64,000 nucleotides of DNA from a virus. The stretch spans positions 1-64,000 of the IMG/VR virus record IMGVR_UViG_3300036795_000115, one strand, 5' to 3'. The notes under the pieces are model-generated. The model ran no database searches. It was given only the letters and a program-made list of their open reading frames with translations, and was not told the DNA's origin. Positions 41,344-48,829 of the stretch are shown one piece after another (positions within the stretch are counted from its first letter, which is position 1; each line of letters starts with the position of its first letter). The translations under genes were made by a program, and so were the position numbers.

Positions 41344-41352
41344 GAGGGCGCT

Positions 41353-41628
41353 GTGTCCATCTACGGGGCGATCAACCGGTCCGCACGGGCACTAGCCCGC
41401 AAAAACCGGGCCCAGGTCCGGGTACCCACCGACGCAATGAAACTGTCCGGCCGCCAAGCGGTGGTGCAGTCGGTGCAGGTCAGCGGGCACACCTGCAGTG
41501 TGCTGCTGGCCAACTCCTCCACTCCGTTCACCGCCGCCTGGTCGGATCACTACCAGCCGGCGAACGGGCACACGGTCTGGGTGATGTTCTTCGGCCGGTC
41601 CCCGATGGTCGTGTTCAGGTGCCAGTGA
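41353..41628 (+). CDS. Small minor tail protein (91 aa)
   Basis: Basic N-terminal helix (RSARALARKNRAQVRVP) followed by a beta barrel ending VMFFGRSPMVVFRC. Small proteins of this type follow the DUF5047-like gene in related phages. AGGAGG site. Confidence 0.6.
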   Translation: MSIYGAINRSARALARKNRAQVRVPTDAMKLSGRQAVVQSVQVSGHTCSVLLANSSTPFTAAWSDHYQPANGHTVWVMFFGRSPMVVFRCQ

Positions 41629-41897
41629 CCTATCTCGCCGAAGGCACCGACTTCTCCTCCGTCCTACTGCAGTACGGGCCCGGTGGGGCACTCGGCGCGA
41701 TCGCGCTGTGGTGGGCGTGGGTGATGTACAAGAACGAACGGGAGAACTCGAAGCGGGAACGGGAACGCAACGACCTGCTTGAGGCGGAGATCCGCAAGCT
41801 CAACGAGTCGATCCACTCCCAGTACATCCCCGTCCTCACCCGGGTCACCGACGCCCTGGCGAACTTCCTGCGGGCCACCCGCCGGGACGACCCGTGA
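41625..41897 (+). CDS. Membrane protein with coiled coil (90 aa)
   Basis: GTG start overlapping the previous stop. One membrane helix (GGALGAIALWWAWVMY) then a highly charged helix (NERENSKRERERNDLLEAEIRKLNESI segments). Possible holin partner or spanin-like protein. Confidence 0.6.
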   Translation: MTYLAEGTDFSSVLLQYGPGGALGAIALWWAWVMYKNERENSKRERERNDLLEAEIRKLNESIHSQYIPVLTRVTDALANFLRATRRDDP

Positions 41898-42064
41898 GCC
41901 CATGGCGGTGGCCACAAGCGAACGTGGACCGCCTGCTCACCGAGTCGAAGAAGCACCGCCGGGAACTGCTGGACACCGTGGCCCGCCTGGACGAGTTCGT
42001 TGAGGCGCTCAACGCGCAAACCCAGCGGCTCGAGAAGAAACATGATGAGGGGGATGACGCGTGA
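41894..42064 (+). CDS. Charged coiled-coil microprotein (56 aa)
   Basis: GTG in GTGA overlap. Basic N-terminus, heptad leucines, acidic C-terminus. No membrane helix. It lies between two membrane proteins of similar charge pattern. Unknown. Confidence 0.5.
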   Translation: MSPWRWPQANVDRLLTESKKHRRELLDTVARLDEFVEALNAQTQRLEKKHDEGDDA

Positions 42065-42477
42065 CCGACGACGGCAGCCGTGAACTTCTAACACTCGCGG
42101 CCTCGCTCACCGCCGCCGTGGACGGTCTACGCGAATCCATCGAGTCTCTGCTGAAGCGCACCCGCCGTTCGGAGAAGGTCATTGCGTCGATCGTGGTGAC
42201 GATCATCATGGATCTGATCTTCACCGGCGGGTTCATCTTCCTGTTCTACAACCAGAACCAAACAGCGGACGCGCTGGACGACACCCGCAACCAGGTGCTG
42301 TGCCCTCTGTTCGCATCGTGGCTGGGGACGTACAACCCGAACAGTCGCTCCCCGGGGCCGGACCGCGACACCTACATCGACGTGTTCTCCCAGATGCGCG
42401 TGCAGTACCAGCATTTGAACTGCACCACCCCGTTGGTGCCGAAGCCAACACCCACCACAGCGCCCGCTCCGAAGTAA
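42061..42477 (+). CDS. Membrane protein (138 aa)
   Basis: A helical N-terminus, one strong membrane segment (residues 41-63, VIASIVVTIIMDLIFTGGFIFLF) and an outer domain with two Cys that may bond; Pro/Thr-rich end. Common in this position in actinophages, called membrane protein. Role in lysis timing or exclusion unclear. Confidence 0.65.
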   Translation: MTDDGSRELLTLAASLTAAVDGLRESIESLLKRTRRSEKVIASIVVTIIMDLIFTGGFIFLFYNQNQTADALDDTRNQVLCPLFASWLGTYNPNSRSPGPDRDTYIDVFSQMRVQYQHLNCTTPLVPKPTPTTAPAPK

Positions 42478-43082
42478 TGGCGTCGCACCGGCCGGCACGC
42501 CGCTCCAGGTTCGAAATCTTCCTGGTGCTCAGCGTGGTAGCGATCGGTTCGGCGACGTGGATCGGGATCTCCGTCTCCCATCACCAGGACGATGAGAAGC
42601 GGACCGCGATGGCGCAACGCCAGGTCGCGCAACAACAGGCCAACACCCTGTCTGACCCGATCCTGAAACTGTGCGCCCAAGGCGGCGACGTAGGCGCCCG
42701 GCTGTCGGCCGCCGGGTTGTGCTCGGCGGCGGAGAAGGTGAAAACCGAACCCGACCCGGCCCCGTCCGGGCTGACCACCGCACAAGTCCAAGCCCTGATC
42801 AACACCGCGCTGGCCAGGCAGCAACCCGCCGGCCCCACCTCCACCCAGCTGACGGGGGCGGTGCAGGCGTTCATCACCGCGAACCCCACCCTGTTCAAGG
42901 CGCCAGCGCCGACCGCCGAGCAGATCCAGTCGGCGGTGAACACCTACCTACGCGCGCACCCGGTGCAGGTGCCGCAGCCAGCGCCGGTGTATCAGATGCC
43001 GGGCCTGGGTGGCTTCACCAGCGCCCCGCAACAGTCCTGGCCGCAGCGGTGGCCTGGCGGTCGGTCGTTCCCTCAGCGCTGA
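42477..43082 (+). CDS. Membrane-anchored periplasm-facing protein (201 aa)
   Basis: ATG in a TAATG overlap. Basic start, one membrane helix (IFLVLSVVAIGSATWIGISV), then a long Gln/Ala/Pro-rich outer part with two Cys. It is the last gene before a palindrome and the secreted-protein cassette. Confidence 0.6.
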   Translation: MASHRPARRSRFEIFLVLSVVAIGSATWIGISVSHHQDDEKRTAMAQRQVAQQQANTLSDPILKLCAQGGDVGARLSAAGLCSAAEKVKTEPDPAPSGLTTAQVQALINTALARQQPAGPTSTQLTGAVQAFITANPTLFKAPAPTAEQIQSAVNTYLRAHPVQVPQPAPVYQMPGLGGFTSAPQQSWPQRWPGGRSFPQR

Positions 43083-43193
43083 CACAGCGCTCGCTGTGCG
43101 CCACGCACGGCCCCGCAAACTCCCGCCCCCTCACTGGGGGAGGGCCTCGGACGCCCTGCTCTTGGGGTGTTCGCACACAGGAGGTAAAAGATC
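43083..43193 (+). promoter_or_regulatory. Intergenic control region of the surface-protein cassette
   Basis: Directly after the stop is a perfect 16-base palindrome CACAGCGCTCGCTGTG (43083-43098), followed by a C-rich hairpin (around 43120-43147) and AGGAGG before the next ATG. The palindrome could be an operator; I see no clear -35/-10. It suggests that the cassette from 43194 is separately controlled. Confidence 0.5.
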
Positions 43194-44141
43194 ATGCGTC
43201 GACTGCTAGTCGCCGGCATTGCCGCCCTGGCGGTAGTGCTAGGTCTCGTTGTATCTACGGGTAGCGCATTCGCTGCCGATCCTGCACCGTGCAACGGTCC
43301 CGGGGGACTCGTCACGGGCTGCACCCCCGGTGCTGGCGCGCTCAAGCTCCACCCGAGTGGCGGTGCGTATGCGGGCGTACCTGGCGCAGGTCTCCTACCG
43401 CCGTGCACCGTCAACCTCCTCAGCAACTGCCGGCCCGGCGGCGATCACCACCAGGGTGGCAACTTCCCCCACAACGGCAACAACGGCCACTGGTTCCCCG
43501 GCGGCAACCTGCCCTGGGGCGGCCCGACCCTGTACGGCCACCAGCTGTGGCTCAACGCCCAGCTCGGCCTCGACATCTGCGGCTACGGCAACTCCTACGA
43601 CACGTTCCTGAACCGGAACCTGTCGCACCGCTCCGACATCGACCGCTACCTCGGCCGCAACCGCTGGCAGTCGCTCTACACCAGCGACTGCAACTCCAGC
43701 CTCGCCGTGCTCCCGGGCGGACTGAGCCTGGTCAACGGGAACCTGCTGAACCTGGACCTGCTCGGGCTGCAGGGCGCCGGCACCGTGAACGTCTGCGATT
43801 ACCCGAACTGGACCACGTTCGACAGCCGCCTCGGTGGCCGTTGGGGTGGCCGCTGGGGCAGCGTCCGCAACCACTTCGGCGGCAACGCGTTCAACGAGTT
43901 CCGCCAGCTGCGCGTCAACGCGCGCTGCACCACGATCGTGATGCCGAGCTCGACTGTGGTGCTGCCGCAGGCGACGACCACCGCGACCGCGTCAGCTCCG
44001 GACCCCAGCGACAACGACGCAGCTTCGGCGACGCCGGCTCCGCTGGCTTCCGGACCGCTCCCGGCCATCGCCCCGACCAAGCCGCCGAACGAGGGCGGCT
44101 TCGACCTCGCGTACGTGCTGGCTCACGCGCGGGTTGCCTAG
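43194..44141 (+). CDS. Secreted Gly/Asn/His-rich protein (315 aa)
   Basis: A clear Sec signal peptide (RRLLVAGIAALAVVLGLVVSTGSAFA, cleaved after AFA-AD). The mature part has a His/Asn/Gly-rich zone, then two similar halves each with a cysteine (LDICGYGNSYDTFLNR ... TSDC; VNVCDYPNWTTFDSR ... NARC), which indicates a duplicated domain with likely disulphides. A Pro/Ala/Thr linker closes it. No LPxTG signal or C-terminal anchor. Host-like exported protein made by a phage, followed by a sortase gene. Confidence 0.75.
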   Translation: MRRLLVAGIAALAVVLGLVVSTGSAFAADPAPCNGPGGLVTGCTPGAGALKLHPSGGAYAGVPGAGLLPPCTVNLLSNCRPGGDHHQGGNFPHNGNNGHWFPGGNLPWGGPTLYGHQLWLNAQLGLDICGYGNSYDTFLNRNLSHRSDIDRYLGRNRWQSLYTSDCNSSLAVLPGGLSLVNGNLLNLDLLGLQGAGTVNVCDYPNWTTFDSRLGGRWGGRWGSVRNHFGGNAFNEFRQLRVNARCTTIVMPSSTVVLPQATTTATASAPDPSDNDAASATPAPLASGPLPAIAPTKPPNEGGFDLAYVLAHARVA

Positions 44142-44151
44142 GCAATGACCG

Positions 44152-44349
44152 ATGCCGACCAGCGACGGCGGCAACAGTTCGGTAGCTGTCGGGCGAACGG
44201 ATGGAGCAGTGCTGCTCTCCATGCGCGCGCCCGGCAGTCCGGACGGCCTTTGTCTCACGTTGTGTCCGGAGGCCGTCCAAGAACTCATCGCCGCCCTCGT
44301 GAAAGCGCGACGAGAAGCATTCGGCTCGTGCTGGTCGTCCTCGGACTGA
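44152..44349 (+). CDS. Small hypothetical protein overlapping the sortase start (65 aa)
   Basis: Coding-like frame with LLSMRAPGSPDGLCLTLCPEAVQELIAALVKARRE. No good ribosome site. It overlaps the 5' end of the sortase frame by 88 bases, so either this gene or the long sortase N-terminus is wrong. I favour both, with sortase starting at 44262 or 44328. Confidence 0.5.
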   Translation: MPTSDGGNSSVAVGRTDGAVLLSMRAPGSPDGLCLTLCPEAVQELIAALVKARREAFGSCWSSSD

Positions 44350-44915
44350 CCCTCGCCGGGTGTTCGCACCCATCAGCCCAGTTGTCCCCGCCGCGCCTGA
44401 CCTCACCGCCGAGCTCGACGCCAGCACAGAGTGCGCCGGGGGTGTACCCGGCGGCGATCCGCATCTCCTCGATCAAGCTGAACAGCAACGAGTTCATGCA
44501 GGTCGGACTCAACGCGGACGGCACGATGGAAGAGCCACCGCTCACCCACCCCAAATTAGTTGCATGGTACAAGAAAAGCGTTGTGCCTGGTCAGACGGGG
44601 CCTAGCATCATCGTTTCGCATGTGAACGGCGACGGCATGGCCGGCGGGTTCGCCAAGCTCGACAACGTGAAGGTCGGCGACACGGTCGAGGTTGACCGCA
44701 CCGACAGCCAGACCGCCGTGTTCAAGGTCGTCGACACGAAGCTCTACGCCAAGGCTAGCTACCCGAGCTGGGCAGCCAAGGTCTTCGGCGACACCGACCA
44801 TCCCACGTTGCGGCTGATCACTTGCTCGGGCGACCTGGGCCCGGGGCCGATCTTCTACAAGTCGAACCGGGTCGTCTCCGCTGACCTGGTGCGCCTGCAG
44901 CCCAAGAGCCCGTAG
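44262..44915 (+). CDS. Class F-type sortase
   Basis: The catalytic domain has IRISSIKLNSNEFMQVGLNADGTMEEPP, then IIVSHVNGDG (catalytic His), DTVEVDRTDSQTAVFKVVDT and LRLITCSGDL (catalytic Cys) with a late Arg in YKSNRVV. This is the class F pattern of actinobacteria. The N-terminus is a positively charged stretch, a short hydrophobic segment and an LAGC lipobox, which would make it a lipoprotein. Sortases cut a sorting signal and join the protein to the wall; no LPxTG substrate is visible in the window. Start uncertain (44145, 44262 or 44328). Confidence 0.82.
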   Translation: MSGGRPRTHRRPRESATRSIRLVLVVLGLTLAGCSHPSAQLSPPRLTSPPSSTPAQSAPGVYPAAIRISSIKLNSNEFMQVGLNADGTMEEPPLTHPKLVAWYKKSVVPGQTGPSIIVSHVNGDGMAGGFAKLDNVKVGDTVEVDRTDSQTAVFKVVDTKLYAKASYPSWAAKVFGDTDHPTLRLITCSGDLGPGPIFYKSNRVVSADLVRLQPKSP

Positions 44916-45138
44916 TGATCTCGCCGGGGGAGCGGGCCGCCAGTGCTGTGTTGGCTTTCCTGGCGAGAGACCTCGGTAGGGCCATCTACCTCCAGCAGAA
45001 ACACCTCAAAGCCGAGGACGGCTCCTGCCTGGGCTGCCTGACTCAGCTGGCCCCACGGTGTGGCCCTGCATCATCCTGCGCCTCGCAGACGAATGCCTCG
45101 CCCGTCAGATACCGCTCCAGAGGAAGCCGTCCCCATGA
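44915..45138 (+). CDS. Small conserved-looking protein with an apparent frameshift
   Basis: The GTG at 44915 opens a frame with ASAVLAFLARDLGRAIYLQQKHL and CLGC. In this frame the sequence becomes Arg-rich nonsense after about 45055, but with a -1 shift there the protein continues as WPCIILRLADECLA and stops at 45136-45138, in ATGA overlap with the next gene. That ending fits the operon style, so either a sequencing slip, a mutation or recoding is present. Confidence 0.45.
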
Positions 45139-45281
45139 GCGACTGCCGGTGCGCTCAGCGCCTCGAAGAACTCGAACGCCGGTTGGCGCGGCTCGAGAAC
45201 ACCACCGCCGACATCGACCGCCATGTCTTGGCCGTCGAGGAGATCGTCACCCAGCTCGGGTCGGCGCCGACTAAGAGCTGA
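45135..45281 (+). CDS. Coiled-coil microprotein (48 aa)
   Basis: ATG at 45135. CRCAQRLEELERRLARLENTT is a heptad coiled coil, followed by a short helix. Precedes the hairpin at 45300. Unknown. Confidence 0.55.
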   Translation: MSDCRCAQRLEELERRLARLENTTADIDRHVLAVEEIVTQLGSAPTKS

Positions 45282-45299
45282 TCCACCCCCTTTAACCCC

Positions 45300-45353
45300 A
45301 GCCCTAGCCCCGGGCGCCGTTCGTCTCCTGTCGGTTTGCCCGGGGCTGGGGCT
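45300..45353 (+). terminator. Long hairpin before the lysis block
   Basis: Sixteen-base-pair stem with one G-T pair (AGCCCTAGCCCCGGGC against GCCCGGGGCTGGGGCT), 22-base loop, no T-run. It separates the sortase cassette from the peptidase and endolysin genes and may be an attenuator. Confidence 0.6.
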
Positions 45354-45376
45354 GGCCCACGTTTACAGGAGCCCAC

Positions 45377-46516
45377 ATGAAGTTCGGTAAGACGCGCACC
45401 CCCGAGCTGGCCACTAGCTACACCCGCAAGCCCCGCGCGGGCGGTGTCGCGTACAACCCCCGCCAGGTCGCCGCCGCCTACAACTGCCCCATCACCCAGT
45501 TCGACGGCACCGGCGTCACCGTCGGCATCGTCGAGCTCGGCGGCGGGTACAACCCGGCCGACCTGGTGGCGATGGGGCTCAAGGCGAACGTCACGGTCGT
45601 TGGTGTCGATGGGGCCAGTTCCAAGTCCGACGGCCCGGACGGCGCCGACGGTGAGGTGATGCTCGACGTCGAGGTGGTCGCGGCGGTCGCCCCCGGCGCC
45701 AAGCAGCGCGTCTACTTCGCCCCGAACACCGATCAGGGGTTCCTGGACGCCATCGTGCAGGCCGCTAACGAGTGCGACTACGTGTCGATCTCCTGGGGTG
45801 GGCCGGAGACCTCGTGGAGTAAGAAGACCGTCGCGGCCTACGCCGCCGCGTTCGCCGCCGCCCGAGCCAAGGGTGTGACCGTGTTCGCCGCCTCGGGCGA
45901 CTCCGGCAGCACCGACGGCACCCGCGCCAACACCACCGACTACCCAGCCTCCGACCCGTCCGTCGTCGGCTGCGGCGGCACGAAGCTGCTGCTCAACGCC
46001 GATGGCTCCCGCGCCTCTGAGGTCACCTGGGACGACTCGGACACCCAGTCCGCCACCGGCGGCGGCGTGTCCCGCCTGTTCCCCGGCCGCCAGGTCCCGG
46101 ACGTCGCCGGCAACGCCAGCCCGAACACCGGCTACCTGGTCAGTGTCGACGGGCAGTCCTTCCCGATCGGTGGCACGTCCGCTGTGGCTCCGTTGTACGC
46201 GGGCATGTCGGCGGTACTGCGCCAGGCGTACGGCAAGTCCTGGGACTTCCTCAACACGGTTGTCAGCAATCCGACGATCTGCTTCGACGTCACGATCGGC
46301 GACAACGGCGGCTACAAGGCCGGCCCCGGCCGCGACCAGGTCACCGGGTTCGGCGTGGTCGACATGGGCAAGCTGCTCGCGGTACTGCAGGGCGGTGGAC
46401 CCGTGGTCACCCCACCGCCGGTGGTTACCCCGCCGTCGACTGATGCGACCGCACTGCTGGTCAGCATCGAGACGCAGATCGCGGCGTTCCTCGCCGCACA
46501 GACGCACGGTCACTAA
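45377..46516 (+). CDS. Sedolisin-family (S53) serine peptidase
   Basis: 379 residues with the subtilisin-like fold and acidic triad of S53: Glu93 and Asp97 in GEVMLDVEV, the oxyanion Asp175 in ASGDSGS, and Ser268 in GGTSAVAPLYAG. No propeptide and no signal peptide, so it would be active without processing but needs release by lysis or a holin. A Pro/Val linker and a helical end (residues 345-379) follow. It is directly upstream of the endolysin (3 bases apart), so a lysis or tail-tip protease role is likely. Confidence 0.88.
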   Translation: MKFGKTRTPELATSYTRKPRAGGVAYNPRQVAAAYNCPITQFDGTGVTVGIVELGGGYNPADLVAMGLKANVTVVGVDGASSKSDGPDGADGEVMLDVEVVAAVAPGAKQRVYFAPNTDQGFLDAIVQAANECDYVSISWGGPETSWSKKTVAAYAAAFAAARAKGVTVFAASGDSGSTDGTRANTTDYPASDPSVVGCGGTKLLLNADGSRASEVTWDDSDTQSATGGGVSRLFPGRQVPDVAGNASPNTGYLVSVDGQSFPIGGTSAVAPLYAGMSAVLRQAYGKSWDFLNTVVSNPTICFDVTIGDNGGYKAGPGRDQVTGFGVVDMGKLLAVLQGGGPVVTPPPVVTPPSTDATALLVSIETQIAAFLAAQTHGH

Positions 46517-46518
46517 TC

Positions 46519-47628
46519 ATGGCCTGGCGGTACTCCGAGGAGCTCAAGGCGCGGACCGGGAACGGGTGGTCTGACGAACCGGAGCCGGAGACATCACGGT
46601 TGGCGATCCCGGAGAAGACGTCTCCGAACTCGTCACCGCGCGGCGCAGCTCCGGTTCGGCTCGTCATCTTGCACACCGCCGAGGGTGCTCGGACGGTGGC
46701 GGAGTTGGGTAACTACTTCGCCGCCGCCGCTGTGCAGGTCAGCTCCCACGTCGGCATCGACGATGACGGCATCGAGCAGTACGTGGACTACGCCCGGGAG
46801 GCGTGGACCACCCGCTCGGCGAACCCGATCAGTGACAACGCCGAGCTGTGCGGGTTCGCGGCGTGGACCCGGGAGCAGTGGATCAACGACCACATGCCGA
46901 TGCTGCGCAACGCCGCCTCGTGGGTCGCCGCTCGGTGCACCGCCCGGAACATCCCCGTCGTGAAGCTGACCCCGGCGCAGGTCGCCGCCGGCCAGCCGGG
47001 GGTGTGCGGGCACGTCGACTGGACGGTCGGCATGAAGGACGGGACGCACACCGACCCCGGTCCGGGGTTCCCGTGGGACGTCGTCATTTCGCTCGCTCGA
47101 GGTGGAGGAGTTCCCGTGGCCCAGGATGTGACCGCCCAGCAGGTCGACGAAATCCACCAGCAGCTTCTCGGCGTGTTGAAGGCGTGGCCCGGTGGCATCA
47201 CCGATGACAAGGGCACGCCCTACAACATGCTTCAGCATCTACTTCGTGTCTCCGTGAGCACGAACCAGGCGACGCTGATGTTGGCGCAGCTGCTCAAGCG
47301 GGCGCAGGCGAAACCGGCGGGGATGTTGCGCTCGGACGTGAACGAGATCGCCGCCACGGTGGCGCAGCACCCGGCGATCGCGGCGCTGGCCGCTCCGGAC
47401 ATCGCCACCGTGTCGTTCTGGAAGGACGCGGCTGAGCGCGCGGTCAAGGCCTTCGCCGGCTCGGCCCTGACCTTGTTCGGCGCGGGGCCTCTGGATGTGT
47501 TGCACATCGACTGGGAGTCGACGTTGAGCCTGTCCGCCGGTGCGGCCGTCGTAAGCCTGCTGATGTCGTTGGCGTCGTCGCAGATCGGGGCGCCGGGCTC
47601 TCCGTCTCTCGTGAAGGGAAAGTCATGA
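46519..47628 (+). CDS. Endolysin (amidase) with a C-terminal holin-like domain
   Basis: 369 residues. Residues 45-200 are an N-acetylmuramoyl-L-alanine amidase (amidase_2): LVILHTAEG with His52, CGHVDWT with His165, THTDPGPGFPW with His177 and Asp179. The middle (residues 200-290) is helical. Residues 296-369 read FWKDAAERAVKAFAGSALTLFGAG ... IDWESTLSLSAGAAVVSLLMSLASS ... GSPSLV, the two-helix pattern of the r1t-like phage holins, normally a separate protein. The stop overlaps the next small membrane gene (ATGA). Confidence 0.85.
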   Translation: MAWRYSEELKARTGNGWSDEPEPETSRLAIPEKTSPNSSPRGAAPVRLVILHTAEGARTVAELGNYFAAAAVQVSSHVGIDDDGIEQYVDYAREAWTTRSANPISDNAELCGFAAWTREQWINDHMPMLRNAASWVAARCTARNIPVVKLTPAQVAAGQPGVCGHVDWTVGMKDGTHTDPGPGFPWDVVISLARGGGVPVAQDVTAQQVDEIHQQLLGVLKAWPGGITDDKGTPYNMLQHLLRVSVSTNQATLMLAQLLKRAQAKPAGMLRSDVNEIAATVAQHPAIAALAAPDIATVSFWKDAAERAVKAFAGSALTLFGAGPLDVLHIDWESTLSLSAGAAVVSLLMSLASSQIGAPGSPSLVKGKS

Positions 47629-47753
47629 GCATTTCACTGCCGCTCGCCGTGATCGCCCTGCTGCTGGCCGTGTTCAGCTTTGTGCCGGTGGCGCACAACT
47701 ACCCGCTCCTCGCTGTCTCGGTGATTCTGCTGGCGATCGCTGTGATCGTGTAA
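47625..47753 (+). CDS. Two-helix membrane microprotein, possible second holin (42 aa)
   Basis: Almost wholly hydrophobic: MSISLPLAVIALLLAVFSF, a short turn, then PLLAVSVILLAIAVIV. Coupled on both sides (ATGA and TAATG). A holin, antiholin or pinholin-like protein is the most natural reading. Confidence 0.6.
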   Translation: MSISLPLAVIALLLAVFSFVPVAHNYPLLAVSVILLAIAVIV

Positions 47754-48124
47754 TGGCGGCGGTCAAAGTCGATCTGACCATCGAGCAAGGGTCGGACTGG
47801 CCGGGGTTGGCGTTCCCCATCTTCGACTCCGAAGGCGCCCCGTACGACCTGACCGGGTGCACCGCCCGGGGTCAGATCCGGCGGGTTCAGAATTCGGACC
47901 CGGCGCTGTTCACCTGGTCTACCTCTCCGGCCACCGGCGAAGGTTTGATCACCCTCGCCGGGAACACCCTCACTATTCGCGTGTTGGGTTCCGAGTCCAC
48001 GTCGTGGGACTGGAACACCGGGCGCTACGACATTTACCTGACCAACCCAGCGGCACCCGTGGGACAGCGTGTATTCCGCATCGCTGATGGTGCCGTGTAC
48101 CTCGACCTGGAAGTGACGAGATGA
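47753..48124 (+). CDS. Beta-rich baseplate/tail protein (123 aa)
   Basis: IEQGSDWPGLAFPIFDSEGAPYDLTGCTARGQIR and YDIYLTNPAAPVG resemble the N-terminal domain of BppU-like upper-baseplate proteins. Begins the fibre section behind the lysis genes. GTGA/ATGA overlaps. Confidence 0.7.
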   Translation: MAAVKVDLTIEQGSDWPGLAFPIFDSEGAPYDLTGCTARGQIRRVQNSDPALFTWSTSPATGEGLITLAGNTLTIRVLGSESTSWDWNTGRYDIYLTNPAAPVGQRVFRIADGAVYLDLEVTR

Positions 48125-48330
48125 GCAACCCTGTTCGCCCTTGTTTGGGCTGTGGTCAGAGCGATGATCACCCGCGACACGTCATTGACCTTGACGGTCA
48201 GAACGTCGCAAATTGGCATCACGACTGCCACTCGGTGATCACCAACTGTGAACTTTGCGCTCCCATTGTCAAGGGCGCAAAAGGCAAGACCGGGGACGAC
48301 CTCCGGAACTACATCATCGAGAAGGGCTGA
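48121..48330 (+). CDS. Zinc-binding hypothetical protein (69 aa)
   Basis: CLGCGQSDDHPRHV, WHHDCHS and CELC give a treble-clef-like set of ligands. It lies, oddly, between two fibre-type genes. Similar small proteins occur beside tail fibre genes in actinophages; role unknown. Confidence 0.6.
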   Translation: MSNPVRPCLGCGQSDDHPRHVIDLDGQNVANWHHDCHSVITNCELCAPIVKGAKGKTGDDLRNYIIEKG

Positions 48331-48332
48331 CC

Positions 48333-48740
48333 ATGACCAGCGGAGTCGTTCAGGTCGAGGCAAACGCACTGCTTACTTCCAGCGTGACGGGAGCGTCGTA
48401 CACCGCAGCCACGGGCGCGATCAACCTTGCACTCATCGTTACTGGTACGGCGTCGAGCGCAACCGTGGCGGGCACCGAGGCCACCAACGCTGGCGGGTCT
48501 ACCTACGCCCGTGCGGCCACTACCGGTAAGTGGGCTACCGCTGGTAGCGGCGCGATCGCCACCAACGCTGTCATCAGTTTCACGAACATGCCGGCCATCA
48601 CGGTGACCGGTATCGAGTTGTGGGACAGCGCGGGCACCCCGATTCGTCGGTGGTGGGGCACGCTGGGCACCAGCAAGGTACTGGGACTAGGAGACACACT
48701 TTCGTTCGCATCAGGTGCGATCTCGATCTCGATGGTCTGA
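48333..48740 (+). CDS. Small tail fibre-like protein (135 aa)
   Basis: Ala/Thr/Gly-rich beta protein with TYARAATTGKWATAGSGAIATNAVISFTNMP and GIELWDSAGTPIRRWWGTL, a pattern of phage tail or decoration modules. ATG at 48333 after a 2-base gap. Confidence 0.7.
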   Translation: MTSGVVQVEANALLTSSVTGASYTAATGAINLALIVTGTASSATVAGTEATNAGGSTYARAATTGKWATAGSGAIATNAVISFTNMPAITVTGIELWDSAGTPIRRWWGTLGTSKVLGLGDTLSFASGAISISMV

Positions 48741-48752
48741 TTGTCAAGGTGT

Positions 48753-48829
48753 CTCCCACGCCAAAGGCGTAGGAGCCCGCACGTATGCCCCGGTCACTGT
48801 TGGTTGATGTGGAAGGTGGCCGGGGCTGA
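48753..48829 (+). promoter_or_regulatory. Hairpin plus 14-codon leader peptide before the fibre gene
   Basis: CTCCCACGCC-AAA-GGCGTAGGAG (48753-48775) is a nearly perfect stem whose right arm contains TAGGAG, the ribosome site for a 14-codon frame (48785-48829). That frame ends in TGATG with the fibre start at 48829. Folding would hide the ribosome site, so translation of the fibre could be controlled. Confidence 0.45.

Noticed and set aside
45155-46513. 452-codon leftward open frame opposite the sedolisin gene
   Set aside because: The plus-strand frame contains a full S53 catalytic set; the minus frame has none.
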